From Verrucomicrobiota bacterium (GTDB lineage Bacteria; Verrucomicrobiota; Verrucomicrobiia; Opitutales; Opitutaceae): a stretch of 50,160 bases of DNA. Of the stretch, positions 39,632 to 48,619 are shown piece after piece. The stretch covers positions 1-50,160 of the forward strand of contig JAEWBF010000047.1 of the NCBI GenBank assembly GCA_023391285.1. The letters run 5' to 3'. The notes beneath the pieces were generated by a model that was not told where the DNA came from, ran no database searches, and saw nothing but the letters and a program-made list of their open reading frames with translations. Position 1 is the first letter of the stretch; the number at the start of each line of letters is the position of its first letter. The position numbers were made by a program, and so were the translations under genes.

Positions 39632-40318
39632 TCACGACTCCGCCTTAAAACGATAACCGACCCCGCGAATCGTCTCCAAATAGTCGGCCACCGGTCCGAC
39701 TTTCTCCCGCAGTCGTCGCATGTGCGTGTCGACCGTGCGCGTATCGATCGCGGTCTCATAACCCCACACGTCCTGCAGCAGCCGTTCCCGCGTTTGCACG
39801 CGTCCACGGCGTTTCGCGAGCAGCGTGAGCAAATTGAACTCCGTCGCCGTCAACGCTACGGGCTTGTTGTCCACGAGCGCTTCGTGCCGGGGCACGTCGA
39901 TCTCGAGCGGTCCGATGCGAAAGTGCTCCCCCGTCTCGTCCGCCGTTTGCCCGCGCTTCAGCACCTTGCGTATCCGCAGAACCAGTTCGCGCGGGCTATA
40001 CGGCTTCGTCACGTAATCGTCTGCGCCGAGTTCGAGCCCGAGCACGCGATCCATCTCGGCCGCTTTCGCCGTCAGCATGATGATCGGAATGGAAACGGTC
40101 GCAGGATCGCGTCGCAGGATTTTGCAAACCTCCAGCCCGTCGATCTCGGGCAACATGAGGTCGAGCACGATCAGGTCCGGTTTCTCCGCGCGCACCGCCG
40201 CCAGCGCTTTCGCTCCGTCCGCGGCAAACACGGGCGTGAATCCCGCCTCCCGCAGCTTGAAGCCCATCAGCTCGAGCGCGTCCGGCTCGTCGTCAACGAC
40301 CAGTATTTTCGGTTTCAT
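39632..40318 (-). CDS. phoB: Phosphate regulon response regulator PhoB
   Basis: A 228-residue OmpR/PhoB response regulator. The receiver domain carries the acidic pocket VVDDEP, the phospho-acceptor Asp53 in VLDLMLPEID, and Lys105 in YVTKPYSPREL. The C-terminal winged helix includes the recognition segment TRTVDTHMRRLREKVG and the wing YLETIRGVGYRFK. It would bind direct-repeat Pho boxes, such as the one upstream of the porin gene. The start overlaps the end of phoU by 26 bases, which suggests coupled translation. Confidence 0.95.
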   Translation of the reverse strand: MKPKILVVDDEPDALELMGFKLREAGFTPVFAADGAKALAAVRAEKPDLIVLDLMLPEIDGLEVCKILRRDPATVSIPIIMLTAKAAEMDRVLGLELGADDYVTKPYSPRELVLRIRKVLKRGQTADETGEHFRIGPLEIDVPRHEALVDNKPVALTATEFNLLTLLAKRRGRVQTRERLLQDVWGYETAIDTRTVDTHMRRLREKVGPVADYLETIRGVGYRFKAES

Positions 40319-40973
40319 CTTGTTTCAGGCCGGTGTGACGAATGTCGCGAAACTCGTAGAGATACACCACTTCCTCCGCGATGTTGGTGGCGTGGTCAGC
40401 GATTCGTTCCAACCGCTTGGAAACCGCCATCAATGCGAGACAACGCGAGATGTTCGATGGCTGCTCGATCATGTAGCTGGAAAGTTCGCGATAGAGCTGA
40501 CGATTCAGATCATCCACTTCCTGGTCGCGCGGCACCACCGCGCGCGCTTTGTCCGGCTGCCGATCGATGAACGCCGTCAGCGCATCCCTCAGCATCTCGA
40601 GCGACATCGCCGCCATGCGCGGCAGATCGACGTAGGGTTTCAGCGGGGGCTCCCGCGAGAGATCGAGCGCGCGATTCGCGATCGAAACCGCTTCGTCGCC
40701 CACCCGCTCGAGATTTTGCGAAATCTTCATCGCGACCGTGATCATTCGCAGCTCCGTCGCCAGCGGCGCCTTCGCGAGCAGATGGATCGCGACGTCGTCC
40801 ACCTCGATCTCGAATTGATCGAGGATGTTGTCGTCGTCGATCACCTGCTGAGCCAGCGCGTCGTCACGCTCGACCAACGCGCGGATGGAGCGCGCCACCG
40901 CCGACTCCGCGTGACTGGCCATCGCCAGGAGGGCTTCCTTCAGTTTGCTCATTTCTTCCGTGAAGTGCGTCAT
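40293..40973 (-). CDS. phoU: Phosphate signalling complex protein PhoU
   Basis: A 226-residue PhoU of the normal length with two three-helix bundles. The two E/D-x-x-x-D metal-binding helix patterns are LERVGDEAVSIANRALDL and LERIADHATNIAEEVVYLY. PhoU links the Pst transporter to PhoR and keeps the regulon off when phosphate is plentiful. The ATG at 40973, 13 bases after the pstB stop, is chosen; an upstream start at 41009 would overlap pstB. Confidence 0.95.
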   Translation of the reverse strand: MTHFTEEMSKLKEALLAMASHAESAVARSIRALVERDDALAQQVIDDDNILDQFEIEVDDVAIHLLAKAPLATELRMITVAMKISQNLERVGDEAVSIANRALDLSREPPLKPYVDLPRMAAMSLEMLRDALTAFIDRQPDKARAVVPRDQEVDDLNRQLYRELSSYMIEQPSNISRCLALMAVSKRLERIADHATNIAEEVVYLYEFRDIRHTGLKQDETENTGR

Positions 40974-40986
40974 GGTGCGTGGCTTC

Positions 40987-41838
40987 TCAGCCAAATCGTC
41001 CGGAAACATACGCTTCCGTCTGAGGATTGGCGGGATTCATGAAGAGCGTGTTGGTGTCGCCGAACTCGACCAGTTTCCCGAGATAGAAGAACGCCGTCTG
41101 ATCCGAGCAACGCGCCGCCTGCTGCATGTTGTGCGTCACGATCACGATCGTGTAGTGATGCCGCAGATCCTGAATCAGCTCCTCGATCTTCGCCGTCGCG
41201 AGCGGGTCGAGCGCGGAACACGGCTCGTCCATCAAGATGATCTCCGGCTCGACCGCGATCGCCCGCGCGATGCACAAGCGCTGCTGCTGTCCGCCCGAAA
41301 GACCCAGCCCGCTCAGGTGCAGCCGGTCCTTTACCTCGTCCCACAGCGCAGCGCCGCGCAGCGACTTCTCCACGACTTCATCGAGCCGGCGTTTGTGGGT
41401 GATACCCTGCAGGCGCAGCCCATACGCGATGTTTTCGTAAATGCTCTTCGGAAACGGATTCGACTTCTGAAACACCATCCCTACCCGCTTGCGCAGCTCG
41501 ATGGCGTCGACGCTGCGATCATTGATATCCACGCTCCGAATACGAATCGATCCGCCCGTCACGCGCGCGCCGTCGATCAGATCGTTCATGCGATTGAAAC
41601 AGCGCAACAGCGTCGATTTTCCGCAGCCCGACGGGCCGATGAACGCCGTGACTTTCTTCTCTTGAATCTTCAGCGAAATCCCGTGCAACGCCTTTTGCGC
41701 GCCGTAGCAAAATTCGAGATTATCGACCTCGATGATCGGCTTGTGCGCTGCCGCGGTTTTGGGCGCGGCGGTCACTGTTTTTTGAGCGGACACGGGCGAA
41801 GCGGGTTGTGGAATCGATTTGGGTTCCATGAGGGTCAT
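40987..41838 (-). CDS. pstB: Phosphate ABC transporter ATP-binding protein PstB
   Basis: A 283-residue ABC ATPase with Walker A GPSGCGKST, the signature LSGGQQQRLCIARAIA, and Walker B ILMDEPCSALDP, followed by the conserved His of IVTHNMQQAARCSD. The N-terminal 30 residues are Pro/Ala/Lys-rich and not conserved. ATG at 41838 is used (GGTGA lies 5 bases upstream); ATG at 41850 and 41829 are alternatives. It energises phosphate import with PstA and PstC. Confidence 0.95.
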   Translation of the reverse strand: MTLMEPKSIPQPASPVSAQKTVTAAPKTAAAHKPIIEVDNLEFCYGAQKALHGISLKIQEKKVTAFIGPSGCGKSTLLRCFNRMNDLIDGARVTGGSIRIRSVDINDRSVDAIELRKRVGMVFQKSNPFPKSIYENIAYGLRLQGITHKRRLDEVVEKSLRGAALWDEVKDRLHLSGLGLSGGQQQRLCIARAIAVEPEIILMDEPCSALDPLATAKIEELIQDLRHHYTIVIVTHNMQQAARCSDQTAFFYLGKLVEFGDTNTLFMNPANPQTEAYVSGRFG

Positions 41839-41843
41839 GGCGT

Positions 41844-42893
41844 TCACCATTTGTAACGATTGCGAAGTCGGTTGCGGAGAGTGATCGAAGCGGCTGCGAT
41901 GATCGCCACCAGCGCGAGGAAGACAAACGCCGTGCCGTATTGCACGCGTTCGGTGTAGTCGTTTTGCGGGATCTTCGAGCTGACCACATAGATGTGATAC
42001 GGCAGCGCCATCACGCCCTGGAAAAAGAAATCGCTCACGCGCTCGACGTCCCACGGCAGCTTGTCGCGCACGACGTAAGCCGCCGTGAACATGATCGGCG
42101 CCGTTTCACCGGCCACGCGCGCGATGCCGAGAATCGATGACGTCAAGATCCCCGGCAGCGCATACGGCAGCACGTTCTTCCGGATCGTCTGCCACTTCGT
42201 CGCGCCCAGCGCGAGCGAGCCTTCGCGAAACCCTTTCGGCACCGCCTTCAAGGCTTCTTCGCTCGCCGTGATCACCACCGGCAGAACCATGAACGCGAGC
42301 GTAAACCAGCCCGCGAGCAGCGAGACATTCCATCCCAGGAAAATCACGAACAGCCCAAATCCAAACAGCCCGAAAACGATCGAAGGCACCCCCGCCAAGT
42401 TGACGATCGCCAGCCGCACGCCGCGAATCACGCGATTGTCGCTCGCATATTCATTCAAGTAAATCGCCGCGCTCACGCCGAAGAACAACGCGATCGTCAT
42501 CGATCCCACCACGAGCAGCAGCGTGCCGACGATGCACGGAAAGATTCCGCCCGAAGAATAAACGTAGCTTTCGGCGCGAACGTTCAGATCCGGATTCGCT
42601 TCGCGAAACGCGCGAAACTCGCGATCGCCCATCTCCTGCCGCACGCCTTCGTGCTCGAACACATACAACGTCTCCGGCGCCTCGGTGAGGAACGGCACAT
42701 TAACGAACGGAAACTCGCTTTGAAACACCGTGCCGGCGCCTTTCACCACGATGTTCAGCAACACCGCCGCGCCGCAAAAGAGAACCACATAGGTGGCGAT
42801 CCGGAACAGCCAGCGCGCCGCCGTTTCCCAGGTTCGAACGCGACTCGGCCGGTAGGCGTAAGGATTCGAGGAGGTCAAAGACTCGGCATTCAT
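41844..42893 (-). CDS. pstA: Phosphate ABC transporter permease PstA
   Basis: A 349-residue permease with six membrane segments. The EAA loop is ASEEALKAVPKGFREGSLAL, followed by GATKWQTIRKNVLP. After the first membrane segment is a periplasmic insertion of about 55 residues (about 59-113) containing FEHEGVRQEMGDREFRAFRE, which is not in the E. coli protein (296 residues). The start overlaps the pstC stop as ATGA. Confidence 0.94.
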   Translation of the reverse strand: MNAESLTSSNPYAYRPSRVRTWETAARWLFRIATYVVLFCGAAVLLNIVVKGAGTVFQSEFPFVNVPFLTEAPETLYVFEHEGVRQEMGDREFRAFREANPDLNVRAESYVYSSGGIFPCIVGTLLLVVGSMTIALFFGVSAAIYLNEYASDNRVIRGVRLAIVNLAGVPSIVFGLFGFGLFVIFLGWNVSLLAGWFTLAFMVLPVVITASEEALKAVPKGFREGSLALGATKWQTIRKNVLPYALPGILTSSILGIARVAGETAPIMFTAAYVVRDKLPWDVERVSDFFFQGVMALPYHIYVVSSKIPQNDYTERVQYGTAFVFLALVAIIAAASITLRNRLRNRYKW

Positions 42894-44503
42894 CCGATGG
42901 ATACACGATATTTCCGCACGATCTTTTGCGCGGCGTAGTTGATTCCGAGCGAGAGGAAGAAGAGCACCAGCCCCACCACAAACAATGCGCGGTAATGAAT
43001 ACTCCCCCGCACCACTTCACCCATTTCCTGCGCGATGATCCCGGTCATCGTGTGCACCGGTTGCGTAATCACCGCGAGGCCCTCGGAGAAATCCGGGATC
43101 GCAATCCGATTTCCCGCGCACAGCAGCACGATCATCGTCTCACCTATCACCCGGCCAAATCCGAGCAACACCGCCGACACCATCCCCGACAAAGCCGCCG
43201 GCACGATGATGCGGATGATCGTCTGCAAACGCGACGCGCCCAGCGCGAACGACGCTTCCTTGAAGGAGCGCGGCACGTTGTTCAATGCGTCCTCCGCCAG
43301 CGTGAAGATCGTCGGCACCGCAATCAGCCCAAGCAGACAGCCAGCGGTCAACGCATTGAGCCGCTCCGCGAACGGAAAGCCGGGCACCCACGAGAGCCAC
43401 GGCACGTTCGACAACGCGCGCAGATGCTCACCGAGAAAAATGATTCCGAAGAACCCCAGCACCACCGACGGGTAAGCCGAGATAAACTCGATGCAGGGTT
43501 TGATGATCTTCTGCTCCCGCGCCGACGCGAGTTGGTTCACATACACTGCCGCCGCAATTCCCAACGGAACCGCCAGCGTAAGCGCGATGCCCGACACCAG
43601 CAGGGAGCCGACAAGCAACGGCACCATCCCATACCAATCCTGCCAGAAGCTCGCCGTCAGCCATTGCCGGCCAAATAGAAAGGAGGTGAACGCCTGCCAC
43701 ATCGGAACCGGCTCCGTCCACGTCCACGCCTCCATGTCGTGCTCCACCTGCGGCAGCGTGCCGATGTAACTGCGCGCCATCCGCTGGAATTGCTGCATCC
43801 GCTCGTTCAACGCCGGCGTCGCCATCGCGGGCGCGGCATCGAGGATCGCCTGCAACTCCCGCGCGAACTCGCGATTGATCTCTTTATAGAGCGGCAGCGT
43901 GCCCGTCAGCGCTTGCAGCTCCGTCTCGAAGTCCACCGTGTCGATCTGCACGTTTGCCGCTTCTTCCGCCCTGCCCTCCGCCAGCAGCTGCCGTTGCTGC
44001 TCCATCTGATCCTGGGAAACCGTGAACTTCGTTTTGATCGCCACCGCCGCGTCGCTCAAGTCGGCCACGAATCCGCGAATCGGTTCAGCCGCATCGCTAA
44101 ACCGTCCGGAGAACTCGTCGAACGTCGCCAACCGCTCGTTCGCCGCGGCAACCGAAAGGCCCTCGCTCTCCATGAAGTGCGCCAACGAACGTTGCCGCAG
44201 ATCGAAAAGATAACGCGTCAGAGCCGTGTGCTCGTTTTCCGCGCGACGCGCAAAATCCACAAACTCGAGTCCCGCCTGCCTGTAAATCTGAAGGTTCTCG
44301 CGATTCTGCCCAAAGAATCCCGCGCCTTCGCGAAACAGGAAAACCGTAATGAGCGAGAGCACGATCACGGCCACCGACGCGTTGCCACCGAAGAACACGC
44401 GAATGACGTCGTCGAGCGTCAGTCCGAGAAACCGCAAACGTTTGCGTTTCACGGCAAACGACCCGGCGGACTCGGCTGTGGCGATGGAACTCGGAGAAGT
44501 CAT
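42890..44503 (-). CDS. pstC: Phosphate ABC transporter permease PstC, with large periplasmic insertion
   Basis: A 537-residue permease, compared with about 320 for E. coli PstC. The permease core is in the C-terminal half, with the EAA loop AEDALNNVPRSFKEASFALG then ASRLQTIIRIIVP. The first membrane segment is residues about 40-57. A charged helical region of about 230 residues (about 60-290) follows before the second membrane segment and should lie in the periplasm, perhaps as a helical sensor or docking domain for PstS. A terminator lies just upstream. Translation is coupled to pstA. Confidence 0.93.
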   Translation of the reverse strand: MTSPSSIATAESAGSFAVKRKRLRFLGLTLDDVIRVFFGGNASVAVIVLSLITVFLFREGAGFFGQNRENLQIYRQAGLEFVDFARRAENEHTALTRYLFDLRQRSLAHFMESEGLSVAAANERLATFDEFSGRFSDAAEPIRGFVADLSDAAVAIKTKFTVSQDQMEQQRQLLAEGRAEEAANVQIDTVDFETELQALTGTLPLYKEINREFARELQAILDAAPAMATPALNERMQQFQRMARSYIGTLPQVEHDMEAWTWTEPVPMWQAFTSFLFGRQWLTASFWQDWYGMVPLLVGSLLVSGIALTLAVPLGIAAAVYVNQLASAREQKIIKPCIEFISAYPSVVLGFFGIIFLGEHLRALSNVPWLSWVPGFPFAERLNALTAGCLLGLIAVPTIFTLAEDALNNVPRSFKEASFALGASRLQTIIRIIVPAALSGMVSAVLLGFGRVIGETMIVLLCAGNRIAIPDFSEGLAVITQPVHTMTGIIAQEMGEVVRGSIHYRALFVVGLVLFFLSLGINYAAQKIVRKYRVSIG

Positions 44504-44533
44504 GCAGGATCCGTCCTGGATAGCGAAAACGCT

Positions 44534-44584
44534 AAAAAAGGCGTCTCCGCCGCACCTTGGCGAGAAGTGAAACGGCGGAGACGC
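44534..44584 (-). terminator. Intrinsic terminator between pstS and pstC
   Basis: On the minus strand a perfect 12-bp stem (GCGTCTCCGCCG with CGGCGGAGACGC, 44541-44552 and 44573-44584) with a 20-base loop is followed directly by CTTTTTT (44540-44534). This is a textbook intrinsic terminator lying 10 bases after pstS. A second small hairpin (TAGCG-TTTT-CGCTA) follows. Partial termination would make pstS transcripts more abundant than pstCAB transcripts. Confidence 0.85.
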
Positions 44585-44593
44585 AGGCGAACA

Positions 44594-45400
44594 TTATCGG
44601 AGGGGAACGAAGCCGACTTGTTGCACGATGCGCTGACCTTCGTCGCTCAACGTGAACTCGACGAACTTCGCCGCTTCTCCGCTCGGCTCACCATTCGTGT
44701 AATAGAAGGTCGGGCGCGCGAAGGGATACTTCTTCGCGAGCACGGCCTCCTTCGTCGGAACCGCCCCGTCGATCGGCACCACCTTGACGCCGGGCGCCTC
44801 CATGTAGGCGAGACCGACGTAACCGATGCCGTTCGGATTTTTGGCCACTTCCGCTGCGATCTGCTCGTTGCCCGCCATCTTCTGCGAGGATCGGGCATAA
44901 TCGCGGCGCTTCATCGCCAGCTCCTTGAAATCCGAATACGTGCCCGACGAGGTATTGCGTGTGTAGATGGAGATCCGTCCAGGATTTCCTCCTACCGCCG
45001 ACCAGTCGTTCACGTCACCGGTGAAGATCTGCTCCACCTGACGTCGCGTGAGCGAGGCGATCGGATTGTTTTCATTCACGATCACCGCGATCCCGTCGTA
45101 GCACACGATGATCGGCTTCATCGAAACGCCCTTCGCTTGCGCGGCCGACATCTCGGTCGGTCTTGCACGTCGGGACGACATTCCGATTTGCGCCGTGCCG
45201 TCCGTGATCGCGGCGAGGCCCGTGGTCGAACCTTCCGCCGCAATCTCGAACGAAACCGACGGATTCTTCGCTTTGTATTCTTCCGCGAGCTGCGGCACGA
45301 GCTTCGCGCCCAGCGTATCGGAGCCTTTGATGACGAGTTTCTGCGCTTGCAGAGAGGAAACGGCGAGCAACGCCAAGCCGAGAAACAAAAGAGTTTTCAT
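44594..45400 (-). CDS. pstS: Phosphate ABC transporter substrate-binding protein PstS
   Basis: A 268-residue periplasmic protein of the PstS/PBP-like family with signal peptide MKTLLFLGLALLAVSSLQAQ. Phosphate-pocket segments are KGSDTLG, EGSTTGLAAITDGTAQIGMS and NTSSGTY. The ATG at 45400 is chosen since it begins the signal peptide; longer readings enter the porin gene. It starts 26 bases after the porin stop, so both are probably on one PhoB-controlled transcript. It is shorter than E. coli PstS (about 346). Confidence 0.93.
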   Translation of the reverse strand: MKTLLFLGLALLAVSSLQAQKLVIKGSDTLGAKLVPQLAEEYKAKNPSVSFEIAAEGSTTGLAAITDGTAQIGMSSRRARPTEMSAAQAKGVSMKPIIVCYDGIAVIVNENNPIASLTRRQVEQIFTGDVNDWSAVGGNPGRISIYTRNTSSGTYSDFKELAMKRRDYARSSQKMAGNEQIAAEVAKNPNGIGYVGLAYMEAPGVKVVPIDGAVPTKEAVLAKKYPFARPTFYYTNGEPSGEAAKFVEFTLSDEGQRIVQQVGFVPLR

Positions 45401-45426
45401 AACGTTTCGAACGGTTGATGGAGTGA

Positions 45427-46683
45427 TCAGAAATTCAGCTGCAGCTGCGAGCGGAGGCCGTGAACCTTTGCTTCGGCGGGGCCACCGGTGACCGTGTCTT
45501 CGGACACGCCGTAAACGTATCCAGCCTGAAACTTCAGGTCGTTGCCTTTGATATACCAGTTTCCGCCGAAGAACATTTCGGTGAGTTCGTTGTGCGTGCC
45601 TCCGGAAGGCGCCGAGCGAACGCCGTCCGAAACATTCACTCCGCGACCGTCGGAATCGAGCACGCTGTAGCGAAAGACCGCCTCGAGTTGTTCGGTGACT
45701 TTGAACGTCGGCTGGATCCAGAAGCCGGCCGGGTTCGCATCCCGCGTGGCGGAGACCCCGCGTTCGACGTTCGCCCACAGGTATTCCGCCGCCAGGCCAA
45801 AGCGCCCGGCCGTGATATCGGTGTAGAGCGAATAAACCTGCAGATCGCCGCCGGTGCCGACGCCAAACGGAGAGGTGCCCGACTTTCCGCCTTGATCAGG
45901 CAGCGAACCGACGCCTGCGCCGATCACAAACGCGCCGTCGTCGAACGAGGTCTTGTATCCAGCATTGGCCCACAGCGCGATGCCGTTGTTGGTGCTGTTG
46001 CCCACGCCCGCGGCATTCGAGAAGTTCACCGCCCGTTCAGGATTGGTGATCGCCGCGCCATAGAAGAAATCTCCGGCGGTGCCGTCCATGAAGACTCCCA
46101 CCCGATAACTGCCCGCGCCCAGTCGGCGCCCATTGTTTTCCTCGACGAAGTAGCGCGTGACGCCGGAGCGCTCGATCGCCTTGAGGCTGCCGGACGACGT
46201 CCGCTCCTCGTAGCCGAGGTTCACTTTGCGGAGACCGAAGTCGAACGAGAGCGACGGGCTCTGTTTCCATTGCACGAACGCCGCGTCGAAGAGATCGCCC
46301 GCGAAGTCGTAGGTGATGTTGGCGTTCCAGTCGGCGCCGAGATCCGCGCGCGCCGTCAAATAAACGCGACGCATGAAGAAGTGGTTGGTCGAAGCCGGAT
46401 CGGCCGCATTTTCGATGCCGGTGTCGAGGCCGGCGAATTGCGCCTGCACACGTCCGCTCAAGCGCAGGCGGGTCGTGAAGTTGCTGCCGCCGGTCGCGGT
46501 GGCGGGCGGCTGGGCTGCCTCGCGCACGAGATCGGCGCGAATATCCTCCGCCTCTTGATCCGTGAGGATGCCTTTGCGCACAAGCGCATCGAGCAGCGCC
46601 CCGCTGTCTTGAGCGATCGCCGCGGTGGCGAGAGCGGCGGCGCCGAGCATCAGCGCGAACCATTTCGTTTTGGTGTTAAGCAT
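45427..46683 (-). CDS. Phosphate-selective porin, OprP/OprO-like
   Basis: A 418-residue outer membrane porin with signal peptide (KWFALMLGAAALATAAIAQ). A short coiled-coil-like N-terminal segment (LLDALVRKGILTDQEAEDIR) comes before the barrel, as in the OprP/OprO family. Beta strands alternate through FMRRVYLTARADLGADWNAN and FDFGLRKVNLGYEERTS. It ends in LQLNF, the terminal Phe outer-membrane signature. Position ahead of pstS and behind a Pho-box-like repeat argues for phosphate uptake across the outer membrane. The ATG at 46683 starts the signal peptide. Confidence 0.9.
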   Translation of the reverse strand: MLNTKTKWFALMLGAAALATAAIAQDSGALLDALVRKGILTDQEAEDIRADLVREAAQPPATATGGSNFTTRLRLSGRVQAQFAGLDTGIENAADPASTNHFFMRRVYLTARADLGADWNANITYDFAGDLFDAAFVQWKQSPSLSFDFGLRKVNLGYEERTSSGSLKAIERSGVTRYFVEENNGRRLGAGSYRVGVFMDGTAGDFFYGAAITNPERAVNFSNAAGVGNSTNNGIALWANAGYKTSFDDGAFVIGAGVGSLPDQGGKSGTSPFGVGTGGDLQVYSLYTDITAGRFGLAAEYLWANVERGVSATRDANPAGFWIQPTFKVTEQLEAVFRYSVLDSDGRGVNVSDGVRSAPSGGTHNELTEMFFGGNWYIKGNDLKFQAGYVYGVSEDTVTGGPAEAKVHGLRSQLQLNF

Positions 46684-46731
46684 GTGTGAGTGCGTTCGTG
46701 TTGTCTTGCTGAACGCCCCCACTCTGCCCGG

Positions 46732-46764
46732 TGATTGTTACGATCGTGTGGCGACTCTGTGACG
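46732..46764 (-). promoter_or_regulatory. Putative Pho box (three 11-bp direct repeats)
   Basis: Reading the minus strand, CGTCACAGAGT, CGCCACACGAT and CGTAACAATCA follow one another without gap. Each 11-bp unit starts with a CG-x-[CA]A[C] core like the YGTCA repeat of PhoB sites, with the same periodicity of one helical turn. The array ends 48 bases upstream of the porin start. No strong -10 box could be picked out downstream. Confidence 0.6.
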
Positions 46765-46765
46765 A

Positions 46766-46783
46766 GGCGGCAAAAGCGCCGCC
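46766..46783. terminator. Small GC hairpin between clc and the Pho box
   Basis: GGCGGC-AAAAGC-GCCGCC forms a 6-bp stem next to the Pho-box-like repeat and about 60 bases after the ClC gene ends. It could end ClC transcription but lacks a clear T-run outside the stem. Confidence 0.35.
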
Positions 46784-46843
46784 AATCCTCGCCGTTTGTT
46801 GCCTTTTCAGCCCAGCAGCCGCGCCACTGCGCCTCGGCGCCGC

Positions 46844-48619
46844 TCAGGCCGTCGGCTTCTGCCGTTTTTCCACCAGCGCCAACAACAAATCGCTCTTCGA
46901 AAGACTTCCCAGCAGCTTGCCTGTGGCCGGATCGATGACCGGCAATCGCTCCAGCGGCTGCCCCAGAAACCCGCCCAACGCATCGCTCAACGATTGGTCC
47001 GGTGCGATCCGCGGGAAATCTTCGCGCATGATATCGTTCGCAATCACAAGTCCCGCGAGATCCGGGTCGCCGAGATAGGGTTTGATATCGTGCAACGCCA
47101 CTGCACCGAGGAACCGCCCTTCATGGCCGGTCACGTAGATGTTGTTCACGCGCACCGATAGAAACATTCGCGCGATCTCTGCGAAACGCGCCGTCGTCGG
47201 CACCACCGGCGGATTCTGCTTCATCAGATCGCGCACGTTGCCCGCCGGCAGCGTGGCGCGCGGCGTCTCCGCCGCCTTGCGGCGCAGCGACTCACTGTAG
47301 AGCGACTCGCCCTGAAGTCCCTTCGCGGTGAAATACGCGATCACACTGCACAGCAGCAGCGGCAGGATGATGTCGTAGCTCAGCGTCATCTCGAACAGCA
47401 TGATCACCGCCATCACCGGCGCATAACTCGCCGCCGAAAGAAACGCGCCCATCCCCACCAGCGCGAACGCCTGCGGATCCGCCGCGCCCGTCGGCCAAAA
47501 CATGTTCACCGCCGTGCCAAACAAATACCCCGCGCTCGCGCCCATGAAGAGCGCCGGCGTGAACACACCGCCGGGTGCGCCCGAACCAAACGAGGCCGCC
47601 GTCGCCACCCACTTCGCCAGCATGATGCCGATGAGCGCAAGCCACGGCACGTGACCATTGAGAATTCCCACGACCACCGAGTAGCCATTGCCCGCCACCT
47701 CGGGATAAAACACCGCCAAATCGCCCACGATGATGCCGCCCAGCACGAGCCGCGCGACCGGCGGAACACTCGTGGCCACAAACCATTTTTCCGCCCGACG
47801 CAGCGAACGCAAAAACCACGGTGCCAGCGTTCCCGCGATCAATCCGAGCACGACGTAGGGGATCATTTCCCAGGCCGAACCGAGTTTGAACTGCGGCACA
47901 TCGTAGAGCTGCTGCGCATCGGTCAGCCCGCGCACCGTCAGCGCTGCCACGACCGCCGATACGGCCAGCGGGCCAAGACTCTCCATCGCGATCGTGCCGA
48001 GAATGATCTCCGCCACGAAAAACGATCCGGCAATCGGCGCGTTATACGCCGACGCAATTCCCGAGGCCGCGCCGCAAGCCACCAGCAGCCGCAACTGCGG
48101 CGGGGAAAACCTCCGCCAGCGTCCGATCAACGACGCCAGCACGGCGGCGATCTGCACCATCGGACCTTCGCGTCCGATCGATCCGCCCGAACCGATCGAG
48201 AACAGCGCCGCCGCGCTCTTGATCAGGCTCGTGCGAACGGGGATTTCGCCCGAGCCGATCACGATCGCCTCCATGTAATCGGTCGAACTCTGTCCGCGCG
48301 CGATGCGCTTGCCCAACGCGAGCGTCAACCCCGCCAGCAACCCACCCGCGGCCGGGACGCCGATCACCGCCCACCAGGGCAGCAGCCGCATTGTTTCGAC
48401 CACGCCTTCGCTGCGTCCCGTAAGGAGTTCGTGGATACCTTCCGCCAGCACCGCGAAGAGCATCGACGACATCGCACCCGCAAATCCCGCTACCGCCGCC
48501 CACATCAGCGTGATCTGCCATTCCGTCGGCTGCAGTTTCTCCTGAATCCACAGCCGCCACCGCAGCAGCCGCATCAGCCGCTCGAGCAATACCTTGGCGG
48601 GATCGGCCATCCGCTTCAT
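46844..48619 (-). CDS. ClC-family chloride channel/transporter with CBS domains
   Basis: A 591-residue ClC protein. Family motifs are GSGGSIGREGP (gating Glu151), and GSGAPGGVFTPALFMGAS. The C-terminal part (about 455-585) holds two CBS domains: VRDLMKQNPPVVPTTARFAE, and IMREDFPRIAPDQSLSDALG. CBS domains usually sense adenine nucleotides. ATG at 48619 overlaps the PTS-IIA-like stop as ATGA, so the two are translationally coupled. It may be a chloride/proton or fluoride/proton transporter; the motif pattern fits the ClcB-like group. Confidence 0.92.
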   Translation of the reverse strand: MKRMADPAKVLLERLMRLLRWRLWIQEKLQPTEWQITLMWAAVAGFAGAMSSMLFAVLAEGIHELLTGRSEGVVETMRLLPWWAVIGVPAAGGLLAGLTLALGKRIARGQSSTDYMEAIVIGSGEIPVRTSLIKSAAALFSIGSGGSIGREGPMVQIAAVLASLIGRWRRFSPPQLRLLVACGAASGIASAYNAPIAGSFFVAEIILGTIAMESLGPLAVSAVVAALTVRGLTDAQQLYDVPQFKLGSAWEMIPYVVLGLIAGTLAPWFLRSLRRAEKWFVATSVPPVARLVLGGIIVGDLAVFYPEVAGNGYSVVVGILNGHVPWLALIGIMLAKWVATAASFGSGAPGGVFTPALFMGASAGYLFGTAVNMFWPTGAADPQAFALVGMGAFLSAASYAPVMAVIMLFEMTLSYDIILPLLLCSVIAYFTAKGLQGESLYSESLRRKAAETPRATLPAGNVRDLMKQNPPVVPTTARFAEIARMFLSVRVNNIYVTGHEGRFLGAVALHDIKPYLGDPDLAGLVIANDIMREDFPRIAPDQSLSDALGGFLGQPLERLPVIDPATGKLLGSLSKSDLLLALVEKRQKPTA

